A DNA stretch of 54,812 bases from Pseudomonadota bacterium (GCA_021815805.1 JAKAZQ010000020.1:1-54812); one strand, 5' to 3'; shown: positions 16,060 to 25,791, numbered from the stretch's first letter. The notes: a model not told the origin generated them from the letters alone. Program-made: numbers and translations.

Positions 16060-17832
16060 TCACTGCGCCGCCGGCAGTTCGGGCAGAAGCGCAGCTCCGG
16101 CCGTGATGCGTTGCCAGTGCAAGCTGGCGCGCGGCAGCAGCCAGTCCCGCGCGTAGCCCATGCGTTCGAGCTTGGCCTGGCGCCAGCGTGCATCGCCGTC
16201 GTGCAGACCCAGCGCGGCGCGCGCGCTGGAGGCGAAGGCCCAGGCGCAGAGCAGCCACCACAGCGCCTCCATGACATCCTGCGCCAGCGCGCTGGTGGCG
16301 GCCGGCTCGTGCTCCAGCGCGAGCAGCGCATCCAGCGCCCTGGCCGCGGCGTCGCACTGGCCGCGCAGCGCCTCGGCGAAGGGCCGCGCCTGCTGCGGCC
16401 CGTCGCAGGCGCGCGCCTCGTCCAGGCACTCCTGGAGCAGCGCGCGCAGCGCGGCGCCGCGGTCGCCGAGCAGCTTGCGCTGCAGCAGGTCGATGGCCTG
16501 GATCTCGTTGGTGCCTTCGTAGATCATCGCGATGCGGGCATCGCGCAGGCTTTGCTCGATGCCGTATTCGCGCACGTAGCCATAACCGCCGAACACCTGC
16601 AGCGCGGCGCTGGCGCCGTCGAAGCCCAAGCGCGTGAGCTGCGCCTTCAGCAGCGGCGTGAGCAGTGCCGCGCGCGCCTGCGCCGCCTGCCGCACCGCGG
16701 CATCGCGGTGCTGTTCGGCGAGGTCGAGCGCGAGCGCCGCGCGCGCCGCGATCACGCGCCCGGCCTCGACCTGCGCCTGCAGCCCGAGCAGCACATGGCG
16801 CATCGCCGCGTGGCGCGCGATCGGGTCGGCCGTCGCGCCCCCCGCCGCGGCGCGCGCGCCCGCCACGCGCGACTGCCGGCGCTCCAGCGCGTAGCGCAGC
16901 GCGTTCTGGGTCGCCATCTCGGCATGCCCGAGGCCCTGCAGCGCGACGTGCAGGCGCGCCGAGTTCATCATCACGAACATCGCGGCGAGCCCCCTGCCCG
17001 GCTCGCCCACCAGCCAGCCGACGGCATCGTCGTAGCGCATGGCGCAGGTGGCGCTCGCCTGCAGCCCCATCTTGTGCTCCAGGCCCTCGCAGACCATGGC
17101 GTTGCGCGAGCCGTCGGGCAGGAACTTGGGCACCAGCGCCAGCGACAGGCCGCGCGAGCCGCGAGCCGCGTCGGGCAGGCGGCACAACACCAGGTGCACG
17201 ATGTTCTCGCTCAGATCGTGTTCGCCGCCGGAAATGAAGATCTTGCTGCCGCGCACCCGCAGGCTGCCGTCGGGCTGCGGCTGCGCGCGCGTGCGCAGCA
17301 GCCCCAGGTCGCTGCCTGCCTGCGGCTCCGTCAGCGCCATCGCGGCCAGCCACTGCCCACTCACCAAGGCGGGCAGATAGCGCGCCCGGCAGGCATCGTC
17401 GGCATGCGCTGCGAGGGTCTGCACCGCGCCGTGCAGCAGGTCGGGATACATGTTCCAGGCATGGTTGCAGGCGTCGAACATCTCGCGCACCAGCCCGTCG
17501 AGCAGCAGCGGCAGGCCCTGCCCGCCCCATCGCGGCGGGCCCGCCAGGGCCGGCCAGGCCGCCGCGACGAAGGCCTCGTAGGCGTCGCGAAAGCCGTCGG
17601 GCGTGCGCACGCCGCCATCCGGCTGCAGGCGGCAGCCTTGCCGGTCGCCCGTCGCGTTCAGCGGCAGCAGGCGCTCGCGGGCGAAGCGCGCACCCTGCTC
17701 CAGCACGGCGCAGGCGGTGTCGAGATCGAGTTCGGCGTGCGCCGGGCACTGCGCCCACGCCGCCGGGGCGTCCAGCACATGCTCCAGCACGAAGCGCATG
17801 TCGCGCAGCGGGGCCTCGTAGTTCCAGCTCAT
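16060..17832 (-). CDS. Acyl-CoA dehydrogenase (long type with C-terminal extension)
   Basis: 590 residues. The acyl-CoA dehydrogenase core has FAD-binding AMALTEPQAGSDLG, a central barrel with GSKIFISGGEHDL, and the catalytic base E439 in MIYEGTNEIQAIDL. A C-terminal helical domain of about 120 residues marks the large FadE-like subgroup. It would oxidise an acyl-CoA to the trans-2-enoyl-CoA with FAD. The start overlaps the thioesterase stop (ATGA). In this operon it could allow use of side-chain-saturated substrates such as dihydroferulate or phloretate, feeding them into the same hydratase. That is inferred from neighbours; a general fatty acid role is the alternative. Confidence 0.82.
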   Translation of the reverse strand: MSWNYEAPLRDMRFVLEHVLDAPAAWAQCPAHAELDLDTACAVLEQGARFARERLLPLNATGDRQGCRLQPDGGVRTPDGFRDAYEAFVAAAWPALAGPPRWGGQGLPLLLDGLVREMFDACNHAWNMYPDLLHGAVQTLAAHADDACRARYLPALVSGQWLAAMALTEPQAGSDLGLLRTRAQPQPDGSLRVRGSKIFISGGEHDLSENIVHLVLCRLPDAARGSRGLSLALVPKFLPDGSRNAMVCEGLEHKMGLQASATCAMRYDDAVGWLVGEPGRGLAAMFVMMNSARLHVALQGLGHAEMATQNALRYALERRQSRVAGARAAAGGATADPIARHAAMRHVLLGLQAQVEAGRVIAARAALALDLAEQHRDAAVRQAAQARAALLTPLLKAQLTRLGFDGASAALQVFGGYGYVREYGIEQSLRDARIAMIYEGTNEIQAIDLLQRKLLGDRGAALRALLQECLDEARACDGPQQARPFAEALRGQCDAAARALDALLALEHEPAATSALAQDVMEALWWLLCAWAFASSARAALGLHDGDARWRQAKLERMGYARDWLLPRASLHWQRITAGAALLPELPAAQ

Positions 17833-18278
17833 GCGCATTGCACCCGCAGGTCCTCGGGAATGGCGATGGCGCGCAGGCGCGCCGGATCCTGCGCATCGCG
17901 CACGACGAAGGCGCGCACTTCGGTGCCCTCGCACAGCGTCACGCCGTTGCGCCGGACGACATGGCGGTGGCGGAAGGTCTTCGCCGCCCAGTGCTCGATC
18001 ACGGTCTCGATCTCCAGGGTCTCGCCATAGGTGGCCGATTGCACGAAGCGCGTGTGGATCTCCAGCAGCGGCGTGCCGATGATGCCGCGGCTGCGCTCGA
18101 GTTCGCGCCAGGGCGGCAGGCCGCAGGCACGAAAATAGGCCAGCGACGCCTGGTCCATCCAGCGCAGGAAATTGGGAAAGAACACGATGCCGGCGGGGTC
18201 GCAGTCGCCGAACTGCACCTCCACGCGGTACAGGCGCCGGGTCGGCTGCGCCGCCGTGACGGAAAGGGATTCGCTCAT
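17829..18278 (-). CDS. 4-hydroxybenzoyl-CoA thioesterase family (hot-dog fold) protein
   Basis: A 149-residue single hot-dog domain. The segment QFGDCDPAGIVFFPNFLRW and the later GLPPWRE, GTPLLE and LRAIAIPEDL match the Pseudomonas CBS3 4-hydroxybenzoyl-CoA thioesterase closely. D27 corresponds to that enzyme's catalytic aspartate D17. It would hydrolyse an aromatic acyl-CoA to the free acid and CoA. Both ends overlap neighbouring genes by ATGA, so it is coupled to the thiolase and the dehydrogenase. In a beta-oxidative hydroxycinnamate route the thiolase would yield 4-hydroxybenzoyl-CoA or vanilloyl-CoA, exactly the type of ester this enzyme cleaves. Confidence 0.82.
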   Translation of the reverse strand: MSESLSVTAAQPTRRLYRVEVQFGDCDPAGIVFFPNFLRWMDQASLAYFRACGLPPWRELERSRGIIGTPLLEIHTRFVQSATYGETLEIETVIEHWAAKTFRHRHVVRRNGVTLCEGTEVRAFVVRDAQDPARLRAIAIPEDLRVQCA

Positions 18279-19519
18279 GAACGGGCTTGCGGGTTTTCCA
18301 GCAGCAAGGCGATGCCCTGGCCGCCGCCGATGCACGCCGCGGCGACGCCCCAGCGCGCGCCGCTGGCGCGCAACTGGCGCGCCACCGTGACGGTCAGGCG
18401 CACTCCGGTGGCCGCCAGCGGATGCCCCAGCGCAATGGCGCCGCCATGCACGTTCAGGCGCTGCGCATCCAGCCCCAGCTCGAGCGCCACCGCCAGCGTC
18501 TGGGCACCTTGCGCCTCGTTGATCTCGAAACGCGCCACGGCGTCGAGCTCCAGGCCGCTGCGCTCGAGCAGCAGGCGGATCGCCGGCGCCGGGCCGAGGC
18601 CCATGATTTCCGGCGGCACGCCGACCACCGCGGCCGCGGCCACGCGCGCCAGCGCGGCCCGGCCATGGCGCCTGAGCGCGGCGGCGTCGCCGACCAGCGC
18701 CGCGGCCGCGGCATCGGTCAGCGCCGAGCTGTTGCCGGCGGTCTGCACGCCGTCGGGGATCGCGCTGCGCAGCCCGGCCAGCGCCTGCGGCGTGGTCGGG
18801 CGCGGGTGGGTGTCGCGCTCGGCCAGCCGCGCCTTGCCGCACAGGCGGATGCCGCGCGGCCGGTAGCCGTCGAGCTCGAAGCGTTCGTGCCCGACCGCGA
18901 CGATCTCGTCGTCGAACCAGCCGTCGGCCTGGGCCTGCAGCGCACGCGCGAAGGAACGCGCGGCGAACGCGTCGACCTGCTCGCGCGTGATGCCGTAGCG
19001 CCGGGCCAGGTTCTCCGCCGTGGCGATCATCGAGATGCCGGGCGCCGGATCGTGCAGCGCCTCCCACATGTAGTCCTTGAACGCCACCGGGGCGCCGAGC
19101 CGGAAGCCGCCACGGTGGTCGAACGCGGCGATCGGGTTGCGGGTCATCGACTCGGTGCCGACCACCAGCACCAGGCTGCGCCCCGCGCGCAGTTCGGCGC
19201 CGGCCTGCCGGAACAACTCGAAGCCGGTGCCGCAGATGCGCTGCACCATCAGCGCCGGACGCTCCAGCGGAACGCCGGCGTACAGCGCGATGTGGCGCGG
19301 CAGGTAGAACTGGTCGAAGCCGCCGGGCGCCATGTTGCCGGCCAGCGTGGTGTCGACGCGCGCCGGATCGACGTCGCCGCGGCGCAGCACGGCGCGCGCG
19401 ACGTGGATGCCCAGGTCGATCGGATTGGCGTCGGCGAACGCGCCCTGGTAGTCGACCTGCGGCGTACGCAGCCCGTCGAGCAGGTAGACATCGTCGAAGG
19501 CGTCGTACAGCCCGCTCAT
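18275..19519 (-). CDS. Thiolase (acetyl-CoA acyltransferase)
   Basis: 414 residues with the complete thiolase active site: nucleophile C96 in QRICGTGFE, H366 in LNVHGGAIALGHPLAATG, and the second cysteine C396 in AAACIGGGQG. It would cleave a 3-ketoacyl-CoA with CoA to acetyl-CoA and a chain shortened by two carbons. The gene is joined by ATGA overlaps to the crotonase before it and the thioesterase after it. The proposed substrate is the 3-keto-3-arylpropionyl-CoA of hydroxycinnamate beta-oxidation. A 3-hydroxyacyl-CoA dehydrogenase needed between hydratase and thiolase is not in the window. Confidence 0.87.
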   Translation of the reverse strand: MSGLYDAFDDVYLLDGLRTPQVDYQGAFADANPIDLGIHVARAVLRRGDVDPARVDTTLAGNMAPGGFDQFYLPRHIALYAGVPLERPALMVQRICGTGFELFRQAGAELRAGRSLVLVVGTESMTRNPIAAFDHRGGFRLGAPVAFKDYMWEALHDPAPGISMIATAENLARRYGITREQVDAFAARSFARALQAQADGWFDDEIVAVGHERFELDGYRPRGIRLCGKARLAERDTHPRPTTPQALAGLRSAIPDGVQTAGNSSALTDAAAAALVGDAAALRRHGRAALARVAAAAVVGVPPEIMGLGPAPAIRLLLERSGLELDAVARFEINEAQGAQTLAVALELGLDAQRLNVHGGAIALGHPLAATGVRLTVTVARQLRASGARWGVAAACIGGGQGIALLLENPQARS

Positions 19520-20328
19520 CGCGCCCTCTCCACCTTGGCCGCGCGCTTTTCCAGGAAATCGCGCACGCGCTGCTTGGCCGCCTCGTCGCCCTGCGCGATC
19601 GACGACATCAGCGCCTCGACGAACAGGCCCTCGCCGGGCGCCAGCTCGGCGATGCGCGGCAGTGCCTGGGTGATGGCATAGTTGGACAGCGGCGCATTGC
19701 CGGCGATGCGCCGCGCCAGCTCCAGCGCCTGCGCCAGACCCGCGCCGTCGTCGACCAGGTAGTTGGACACGCCGATGGCCTGGCCCTGCTCGGCGTCGAA
19801 CACGCGTCCGGTGAGCATCATGTCGGTCATGCGCGACACGCCGATCAGGCGCGAGATGCGCACCGAACCGCCGCCGCCCACGAAAATGCCGCGCTGTCCC
19901 TCGGGCAGCCCGTAGAACGCGCTGCGCTCGGCGATGCGCAGGTGCGCCGACGCCGCCAGCTCGAGCCCGCCGCCGACCACGGCGCCATGCAGCACGGCCA
20001 GCACCGGCACCGGGCCGAACTGGATGGCCTCGAATGCGGCGTGCCAGGCGCGCGAGTGGTGGATGCCCTGCACCACGTCGCGCTCGCTCACCTCCGACAA
20101 ATCGAGCCCGGCGCAGAAGTGCTCGCCTTCGCCGCTGAGCACGACCACGCGCACCTCAGCCGGCAGGTTGACGAACAGGGTGTGCAACTGCGCCAGCAAC
20201 GCATCGCTGACGGAGTTGCGCTTGTGCGGCCGGTTCAGCCGCGCATGCAGCACCACGTCGTCGCGCTGCAGGCGCAGCAGGTCCAGCGCGGCGAGCGCGC
20301 CCGATGCAGGTTGAAGGTCGCGCAACAT
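19516..20328 (-). CDS. Enoyl-CoA hydratase/isomerase family protein (crotonase)
   Basis: A 270-residue crotonase. The oxyanion-hole segments are GEHFCAGLDLSE and HGAVVGGGLELAASAH. Glutamates stand at both acid/base positions (GGLELA and FYGLPEGQRG), the arrangement of hydratases. It does not show the GGGFSPLVACD pattern of hydroxycinnamoyl-CoA hydratase-lyase, so a simple hydration in a beta-oxidative route fits better than direct retro-aldol release of vanillin. It follows the ligase gene by eight bases and overlaps the thiolase start. Confidence 0.8.
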   Translation of the reverse strand: MLRDLQPASGALAALDLLRLQRDDVVLHARLNRPHKRNSVSDALLAQLHTLFVNLPAEVRVVVLSGEGEHFCAGLDLSEVSERDVVQGIHHSRAWHAAFEAIQFGPVPVLAVLHGAVVGGGLELAASAHLRIAERSAFYGLPEGQRGIFVGGGGSVRISRLIGVSRMTDMMLTGRVFDAEQGQAIGVSNYLVDDGAGLAQALELARRIAGNAPLSNYAITQALPRIAELAPGEGLFVEALMSSIAQGDEAAKQRVRDFLEKRAAKVERAR

Positions 20329-20336
20329 GGTGATGG

Positions 20337-22190
20337 TCAGGCAAGAATGGTCGGCGCCGCGCCGGCGTACAGCGCATCGACCAGGCCGGCACGCTCGCGC
20401 AGCACGGCGCGCTGGTTGATGTATCCCTTGTCGGTGATCTCCCCGGCGGCGCTGCTCGGCGGCTCGGCCAGCACCAGCGCGCGCGCCGGGGTCTGCGACG
20501 AACCGGCGCCCTGCTCGCGCTGCTGGCGCAGCACGCGCGCGATGTTGTCGTGCAGCTCGGCCGGCGCCAGCGCGGCGGCCTGCGGCGTCGGGAAGATCAG
20601 CAGCCCGACCTCGGCGCGATCGTGGCCGGTGACCACGACGTCCTGCGCCCACGGCGCCAGCGCCGACACCAGGCGCACGCGCAGCGTGCCCACCGACACC
20701 CAGGTTCCGGAACTCAGCTTGAAGTCCTCGGCCACGCGGCCGTCGAAGGCGATGCCCTGCTCGGGATGCTGCGCGTCGGCGAGCTGCCCGGCGTCGCCGA
20801 TGCAGTAGTAGCCCTCGGCGTCGAAGGCCTGCGCCGTCAGCTGGGGTGCGTCCCGGTAGCCGGGGAACACGTTGACCCCGCGCACGCGCATTTCCAGCTT
20901 GCCGCCGCTGGGCACGAATTTGACCTCGGTGCCCGGCAGCGGCAGCCCGATCACGCCGGCTTGTTCGAGCCACCAATGCGCGCTGGTGATGGCCGGCGAG
21001 GTTTCCGTCGAGCCCCACGACGTGGTCAGCCACAGCGGCTCGCCGCGCACGCGCAGCGCCAGCGCCTGCAGCCGTTCCCAGCTGGATTGCGGCAGGCTGG
21101 CGCCGGCGTAGAACACGCCGCGCAGGCGCGACAGGAAGGCCCGCGCCTGCGCCTCGTCGGCCTCGAGCAGCGGCAGCAGCATGTCGATGCCGCGCGGCAC
21201 GTTGAAATGCAGCGTCGGGCCCAGCTCGCAGGCGTTGCGCAACGTGCGCTCGATCAGCCCGGGCAACGGGCGGCCGTCGTCGATGGCCAGCATGCCGCCG
21301 TTGCGCAGCACCATGTTCAGGTTGTGGTTGCCGCCGAAGGTATGGCTCCACGGCAGCCAGTCCACCAGCACCGGCTTTTCGTGCTCCAGAAAACGCCACG
21401 CCTGCGCCACCATCTGCTGGTTGGCGCACAGCATGCGGTGGGTGTTGATGACCACCTTCGGGTGTCCGGTCGAGCCGGACGTGAGCAGGTACTTGGCGTG
21501 GGTGTCGGGCGTGATGGCGGCGTACGCCTGCATCACCGCCGGCCCCTCGGCCGTGCGCAGCAGGCTGTCGAAACCCAATGCGCCGGGAAAGGTCTCGGCG
21601 CCGCGGCTGAACACCACCACCGCATGCTGCCCCGAGCCGGCGACGGCCGGGCCGTACACGGCGGCATCGCTGGCGTAGATCAGCGCCGGTCCGAGGGTGT
21701 TGAGAATGCCGTGGATGCGCGAGAAGTCGCCGTCGCGCGCCAGCCGGCAATAGGCGCTGGACACGGTGCACACGGCGCGGCCGATGTGCATGCCGGCGAG
21801 CATCAGCAGCAGATGGTCGATGGCGTTGTCCGACAGCACCACGATGGGCGCCTGGGGCATGAGCTTCAGGCCGAGCAGGCTTTGCGCGATGCGTCCGACC
21901 CGGGCGCGCGTCTCGCCCCAGTCCAGGCGCCGCCACGCGCCGTCCTCGGCACGCTCGGCGAAGGCCGGCGCGTGCGGTGTCTCGCGCGCCCACTGTTCGA
22001 GCCAGTCGCCGACGCAGCGCGCATAAGGCTTGAGCGGCTCGGGCGAGCGCAGCACGAAGCTGCCGTCGTCGAAGCCGACCCGCACCACGCGCGGCGGCGC
22101 GAGGCCGAGGCGCTGCGCATGCGGCAACGCGCCGGGCCTGCCCGGCTCGGGCGGCAGGCCCGGCGCGGCATGCCCCGCTTGCTCGTCCAT
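20337..22190 (-). CDS. Feruloyl-CoA synthase-type acyl-CoA ligase
   Basis: A 617-residue AMP-forming ligase. The P-loop is KYLLTSGSTGHPKVV, followed by feruloyl-CoA synthase hallmarks such as INTHRMLCANQQM, LVDWLPWSHTFGGNHN and PTLHFNVPRGIDMLLP. Later adenylation motifs are TSWGSTETSPAI, YYCIGDAG and the hinge FDGRVAEDFKLSSGTWV. It would activate ferulate, p-coumarate or a related phenylpropanoid with ATP and CoA in the cytoplasm, as the first step for the four genes behind it. GGGAG five bases upstream supports the start at 22190; ATG 22202 is an in-frame alternative. A TetR gene is divergent, with a palindrome between. Confidence 0.83.
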   Translation of the reverse strand: MDEQAGHAAPGLPPEPGRPGALPHAQRLGLAPPRVVRVGFDDGSFVLRSPEPLKPYARCVGDWLEQWARETPHAPAFAERAEDGAWRRLDWGETRARVGRIAQSLLGLKLMPQAPIVVLSDNAIDHLLLMLAGMHIGRAVCTVSSAYCRLARDGDFSRIHGILNTLGPALIYASDAAVYGPAVAGSGQHAVVVFSRGAETFPGALGFDSLLRTAEGPAVMQAYAAITPDTHAKYLLTSGSTGHPKVVINTHRMLCANQQMVAQAWRFLEHEKPVLVDWLPWSHTFGGNHNLNMVLRNGGMLAIDDGRPLPGLIERTLRNACELGPTLHFNVPRGIDMLLPLLEADEAQARAFLSRLRGVFYAGASLPQSSWERLQALALRVRGEPLWLTTSWGSTETSPAITSAHWWLEQAGVIGLPLPGTEVKFVPSGGKLEMRVRGVNVFPGYRDAPQLTAQAFDAEGYYCIGDAGQLADAQHPEQGIAFDGRVAEDFKLSSGTWVSVGTLRVRLVSALAPWAQDVVVTGHDRAEVGLLIFPTPQAAALAPAELHDNIARVLRQQREQGAGSSQTPARALVLAEPPSSAAGEITDKGYINQRAVLRERAGLVDALYAGAAPTILA

Positions 22191-22211
22191 CTGCGCTCCC
22201 ATGATTTTCCG

Positions 22212-22223
22212 TACACATGTGTA
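22212..22223. promoter_or_regulatory. Candidate TetR operator TACACATGTGTA
   Basis: A perfect 12-bp palindrome lies between the divergent ligase and TetR genes, about 20 bases from the ligase start. Its location is typical for a TetR-family site that controls both directions. Confidence 0.5.
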
Positions 22224-22297
22224 TGTGTTTGGACGTATGCTAGGCGTGCCAACCCGGCGCAGGATCCGTACAAACCCCAGCCTCCGGCACACATCGC

Positions 22298-22933
22298 ATG
22301 TCCGCCTCCGAGTCCCTCCCACGACGCGCGCCCACGCGCACCACCGCCGCCGCCGCGGCACGCCGCGAGACCCTGACGCCGGAGCGCTGGATCCAGGCGG
22401 CGACCGATGTGCTGGTCGACCGTGGCATCGACAACGTACGGGTGGATGTCCTGGCCAACGAACTTTCGGTGACCAGAGGCAGCTTCTACTGGCATTTCCG
22501 TGATCGCGAGGATCTGCTGCGCCAGGTGCTGCAGGCCTGGCGCGACCGCGCCACCGAGCAGCTCACGGCACGTCTGCGACAGGCCAACCGCGATGCCCGC
22601 GCGCAATTGCGCGATGTGCTGTCGCTGCCGTTCCGCGGCCGCGCCGCGGCGCGCGCCGCGCGCATCGAACTGGCGCTGCGCGCCTGGGCCCGCCACGATG
22701 CCATGGCGCGCGAGGCGGTGGACCAGGCCGATGCCAGCCGCATCGACTACATCTGCGGCCTGCTCGAAACCATCGGCTTCGACGGCGCCGAGGCACGCCA
22801 GCGCGCCTTTCTCGCCTACGGCTATGTGGTCGCCGAATCCCTGCTGTCGACCCTCGGCAGCGCGCCCGAGCGCGCCGCACGCAGGCGCCTCGTGGAAGCG
22901 CTGCTGCAGCAAGCGCTGCGCGCGCCGCAATGA
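22298..22933 (+). CDS. TetR-family transcriptional regulator
   Basis: 211 residues. The N-terminal helix-turn-helix domain reads RWIQAATDVLVDRGIDNVRVDVLANELSVTRGSFYWHFRDREDLL in the usual TetR spacing (about residues 28-75). A helical ligand-binding domain follows. The gene is divergent from the phenylpropanoid operon and most likely represses it until an aromatic CoA-ester or acid binds; this is inferred from arrangement. A Thr/Ala/Arg-rich stretch of about 25 residues precedes the HTH. The 3' end faces the eda gene. Confidence 0.82.
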   Translation: MSASESLPRRAPTRTTAAAAARRETLTPERWIQAATDVLVDRGIDNVRVDVLANELSVTRGSFYWHFRDREDLLRQVLQAWRDRATEQLTARLRQANRDARAQLRDVLSLPFRGRAAARAARIELALRAWARHDAMAREAVDQADASRIDYICGLLETIGFDGAEARQRAFLAYGYVVAESLLSTLGSAPERAARRRLVEALLQQALRAPQ

Positions 22934-22967
22934 TGCGGCGTTGCCGGGCGCGCGGGCCCGCGAGCGG

Positions 22968-23621
22968 TCAGGCCGCGACGCCGGCGTCGCCGCTGCGTCG
23001 CGGGCGCAGCGCGCTGGCCTGCAGGGCCAGTTCGCGCACCCGATCCCAGTCGCGCGCCTGCACCAGTGCCGGCGGCGTCAGCCAGGATCCGCCCACGCAC
23101 GCGACATTCGGCAGCGCCAGGTAATCGGCCGCATTGTCGGGGCTGACGCCCCCCGTCGGGCAAAAGCGCAGCTGCGGCAGCGGCCCGTGCCACGCCCGCA
23201 GCAGCGCGCGCCCGCCCACCGCCTCGGCCGGAAACAGCTTCAGGGCCTCGAAGCCCTGCTCGGCGGCCTGCATCGCCTCCGATGCCGTGGCCACGCCCGG
23301 CAGGAAAGGCCACGGCCCGTTGCGCACGGCCTGGCAGAGCGCCGGCGTGAGCCCGGGGCTGACGCCGAAGCGCGCGCCGCAATCCACGGCGCGCTGCCAC
23401 TGCGCGGCGTCGGTGACGGTGCCGGCGCCGACCACGGCATCGGGCACCGCCTGCGCGATGGCGCGGATGGCATCGAAGGCGGCGGCGGTGCGCAGCGTGA
23501 CCTCGAGCACCGGCAGCCCGCCGTCGACCAGCGCCCGCGCGAGTTCCACCGCGCCATCCGCGTCGTGCACGACGATCACCGGCATCACCGGCGCAAGAGC
23601 GAGAAGTTCCAGGGCCTTCAT
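22968..23621 (-). CDS. eda: 2-dehydro-3-deoxy-phosphogluconate (KDPG) aldolase
   Basis: A 217-residue class I aldolase that splits KDPG to pyruvate and glyceraldehyde 3-phosphate, the last Entner-Doudoroff step. The Schiff-base lysine is K128 in [26 protein letters not shown] and the phosphate-binding CPTGGV are present. The start overlaps the edd stop (ATGA), so the two are translated together. The length is normal for the family. Confidence 0.92.
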   Translation of the reverse strand: MKALELLALAPVMPVIVVHDADGAVELARALVDGGLPVLEVTLRTAAAFDAIRAIAQAVPDAVVGAGTVTDAAQWQRAVDCGARFGVSPGLTPALCQAVRNGPWPFLPGVATASEAMQAAEQGFEALKLFPAEAVGGRALLRAWHGPLPQLRFCPTGGVSPDNAADYLALPNVACVGGSWLTPPALVQARDWDRVRELALQASALRPRRSGDAGVAA

Positions 23622-25495
23622 CGGTGGATCTCCGTCATCGCGGGGGAATGCGCATGGTCCGGGTGGGCGAAGCTTGCCGCGCCCTGCTCCGCGCCGTCGG
23701 CATTGTTGCGGAACACTGCGAACAACTCGCGCCCCCATCCATGGGCCTGCGAGCCGGCCGGACGCGCCGGCTCGCGCGCCGCCCATTGCGCGGCGTCGAC
23801 CTCGGCCGTCAGGCGGCCCTGCAGCGCATCCAGGGTCAGCGCGTCGCCATCGCGCAGCAGCGCCAGGGCACCGCCGCAGACCGCCTCCGGCGTGACGTGG
23901 ATGGCCGCCGGAACCTTGCCGGACGCGCCGGACATGCGCCCGTCGGTGACCAGCGCGACCTTGAAGCCTCGGTCCTGCAGCAGGCCCAGCGTGGGAGTCA
24001 GCTTGTGCAACTCGGGCATGCCGTTGGCGCGCGGCCCCTGGAAGCGGATCACGGCGATGAAATCGCGCTCCAGTTCGCCGCGCTGGAAGGCCTCGAGCAA
24101 CGCATCCTGGCTGTCGAACACGATCGCCGGCGCGCGGATCACGCGATGCTCCGGCTTGACCGCCGAGACCTTGATCACCGAGCGCCCGAGATTGCCGGTG
24201 AGCAGGCGCAGGCCGCCCTCGGCGCTGAACGGGTCGCGCGCCGGACGCAGCACCTGCGGATCGGCCGAAGCCTGCGGCAGGTCGCGCCACGCCAGCCGGC
24301 CCTGGTCCAGGTACGGTTCGCGGGTGTAGGCCTCGAGACCGCTGCCGGCGACCGTGCGCACGTCGCCGTGCAGCAGCCCGGCTGCGAGCAGCTCGCGGAT
24401 GACGAAGCCGATGCCTCCGGCGGCATGAAACTGGTTCACGTCGGCGCCGCCGTTGGGATAGACGCGTGCCAGCAGCGGCACCACGCGCGACAGCTCGTCG
24501 AAGTCGTCCCAGTCGATGGTCAGCCCGGCGGCGCGCGCGATGGCCACGAGATGGATGGTGTGGTTGGTCGACCCGCCGGTGGCGAGCAGGCCGACGATGC
24601 CGTTGACGATGGAGCGCGCGTCGATCATCTCGCCGACCGGCGTGAACTCGGGGCCGCCGCGGCACACGGCCACGGCGCGCCGCGCCGCCTGCATGGTCAG
24701 GGCCTTGCGCAACTCGGTGCCGGGGGGCACGAAGGCCGCGCCGGGCAGATGCAGGCCCATGACCTCCATGAGCATCTGGTTCGAATTCGCGGTGCCGTAG
24801 AACGTGCAGGTGCCGGGGCCGTGGTAGGAGCGCATTTCCGCCGCGAGCAGTTGCTCGCGCCCGATCAGCCCCTGTGCGTACTGCTGGCGCACGCGCGCCT
24901 TCTCGTCGTTCGGCAGGCCGCTGGACATCGGGCCCGCGGGCACGAACAACGCCGGCAGATGGCCGAAGGCGAGCGCGGCGATGAGCAGGCCGGGAACGAT
25001 CTTGTCGCACACGCCGAGATACAACGCCGCGTCGAACATCTGGTGGGTCAGCGCCACGGCCGTGGCCATGGCGATGACGTCGCGCGAGAACAGCGACAGT
25101 TCCATCGACGGCTGGCCCTGCGTGACGCCGTCGCACATCGCCGGCACGCCGCCGGCGAACTGCGCCGTGGCGCCGGCCTGCGACGCCGCGAGCTTGATCC
25201 ATTCCGGATAATCACGCAGCGGCTGGTGCGCCGACAGCATGTCGTTGTACGCCGAGACGATGGCCAGGTTCGGCGGCGCGATCTCGGTCAGGCGCATCAG
25301 CGAGGACTTGGCGTCGTCCGGCATCGCGGCGCCTGCGTGGGCCAGGTTGGTGCAGGACAGCCTCTGGCGTTGCACGCGCGAGCCGACCTCGGCGCGCAGG
25401 CGCTGCAGGTAGGCCTCGCGCGTGTCGCGGCTGCGCTCGCTCACCCGGCGCGTCACGGCGACCAGGGTCGGATGCAGTTCCGGTTGGGGTGGCAT
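23618..25495 (-). CDS. edd: 6-phosphogluconate dehydratase
   Basis: A 625-residue IlvD/Edd family iron-sulfur dehydratase that converts 6-phosphogluconate to KDPG. Family blocks are visible: [63 protein letters not shown] and [19 protein letters not shown]. Cluster cysteines fall in the CDG, VCDK and GTCTF motifs. AAGGAG lies just before the ATG at 25495. It shares a 296-bp control region with divergent zwf, which holds a HexR-like operator. Confidence 0.92.
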   Translation of the reverse strand: MPPQPELHPTLVAVTRRVSERSRDTREAYLQRLRAEVGSRVQRQRLSCTNLAHAGAAMPDDAKSSLMRLTEIAPPNLAIVSAYNDMLSAHQPLRDYPEWIKLAASQAGATAQFAGGVPAMCDGVTQGQPSMELSLFSRDVIAMATAVALTHQMFDAALYLGVCDKIVPGLLIAALAFGHLPALFVPAGPMSSGLPNDEKARVRQQYAQGLIGREQLLAAEMRSYHGPGTCTFYGTANSNQMLMEVMGLHLPGAAFVPPGTELRKALTMQAARRAVAVCRGGPEFTPVGEMIDARSIVNGIVGLLATGGSTNHTIHLVAIARAAGLTIDWDDFDELSRVVPLLARVYPNGGADVNQFHAAGGIGFVIRELLAAGLLHGDVRTVAGSGLEAYTREPYLDQGRLAWRDLPQASADPQVLRPARDPFSAEGGLRLLTGNLGRSVIKVSAVKPEHRVIRAPAIVFDSQDALLEAFQRGELERDFIAVIRFQGPRANGMPELHKLTPTLGLLQDRGFKVALVTDGRMSGASGKVPAAIHVTPEAVCGGALALLRDGDALTLDALQGRLTAEVDAAQWAAREPARPAGSQAHGWGRELFAVFRNNADGAEQGAASFAHPDHAHSPAMTEIHR

Positions 25496-25643
25496 GGTGT
25501 CTCCTTCTGTAACTTTGCAACATCGTGTGGGGATACGGGGATGCGAGCCATCGACTCCGTTGTCGAGCGGGACGGCCTTTTTGACCTCGAGTTCCCGCAG
25601 ATCCCGACAGGGTCGAGCCTACCACGGAAGCACAGAGAGTACA

Positions 25644-25673
25644 TTGACGATACGTAGTTTGACTACATACACT
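25644..25673 (+). promoter_or_regulatory. Candidate zwf promoter
   Basis: TTGACG (25644-25649) and TACACT (25668-25673) with an 18-base spacer point toward zwf, leaving a leader of about 115 bases. The HexR-like palindrome sits inside the spacer, a position that would block RNA polymerase. Confidence 0.5.
25653..25667. promoter_or_regulatory. HexR-like operator in the edd-zwf divergent region
   Basis: CGTAGTTTGACTACA has arms GTAG/CTAC and fits the HexR site form TGTAR-N5-YTACA described for gammaproteobacteria, with one mismatch at the first base. Known HexR sites control zwf and edd from such divergent regions, and hexR itself is in the zwf operon here. Confidence 0.65.
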
Positions 25674-25791
25674 GCGTTCGCAGGCTTCTCGGATCCTGCC
25701 CGCCGAGTCCGGCGCGAGCCCCGTCGCGTGCGCGTCGCCACGAACGCGCGCACGCTTGCGGACCCTCCCACTTTTTTTCCCGTCACCGTCC

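Noticed and set aside
14885-17896. A 1003-residue minus frame apparently joining acyl-CoA dehydrogenase and the binding protein.
   Set aside because: The upstream two thirds are low-complexity Arg/Ala shadow sequence in the wrong frame for the dehydrogenase. The real binding-protein gene begins at 16027 with its own ribosome binding site.
19516-20328. Crotonase considered as hydroxycinnamoyl-CoA hydratase-lyase that would give vanillin directly.
   Set aside because: The lyase-specific motif around GGGFSPLVACD is absent, and a thiolase plus aromatic thioesterase follow, which fits a beta-oxidative route better.
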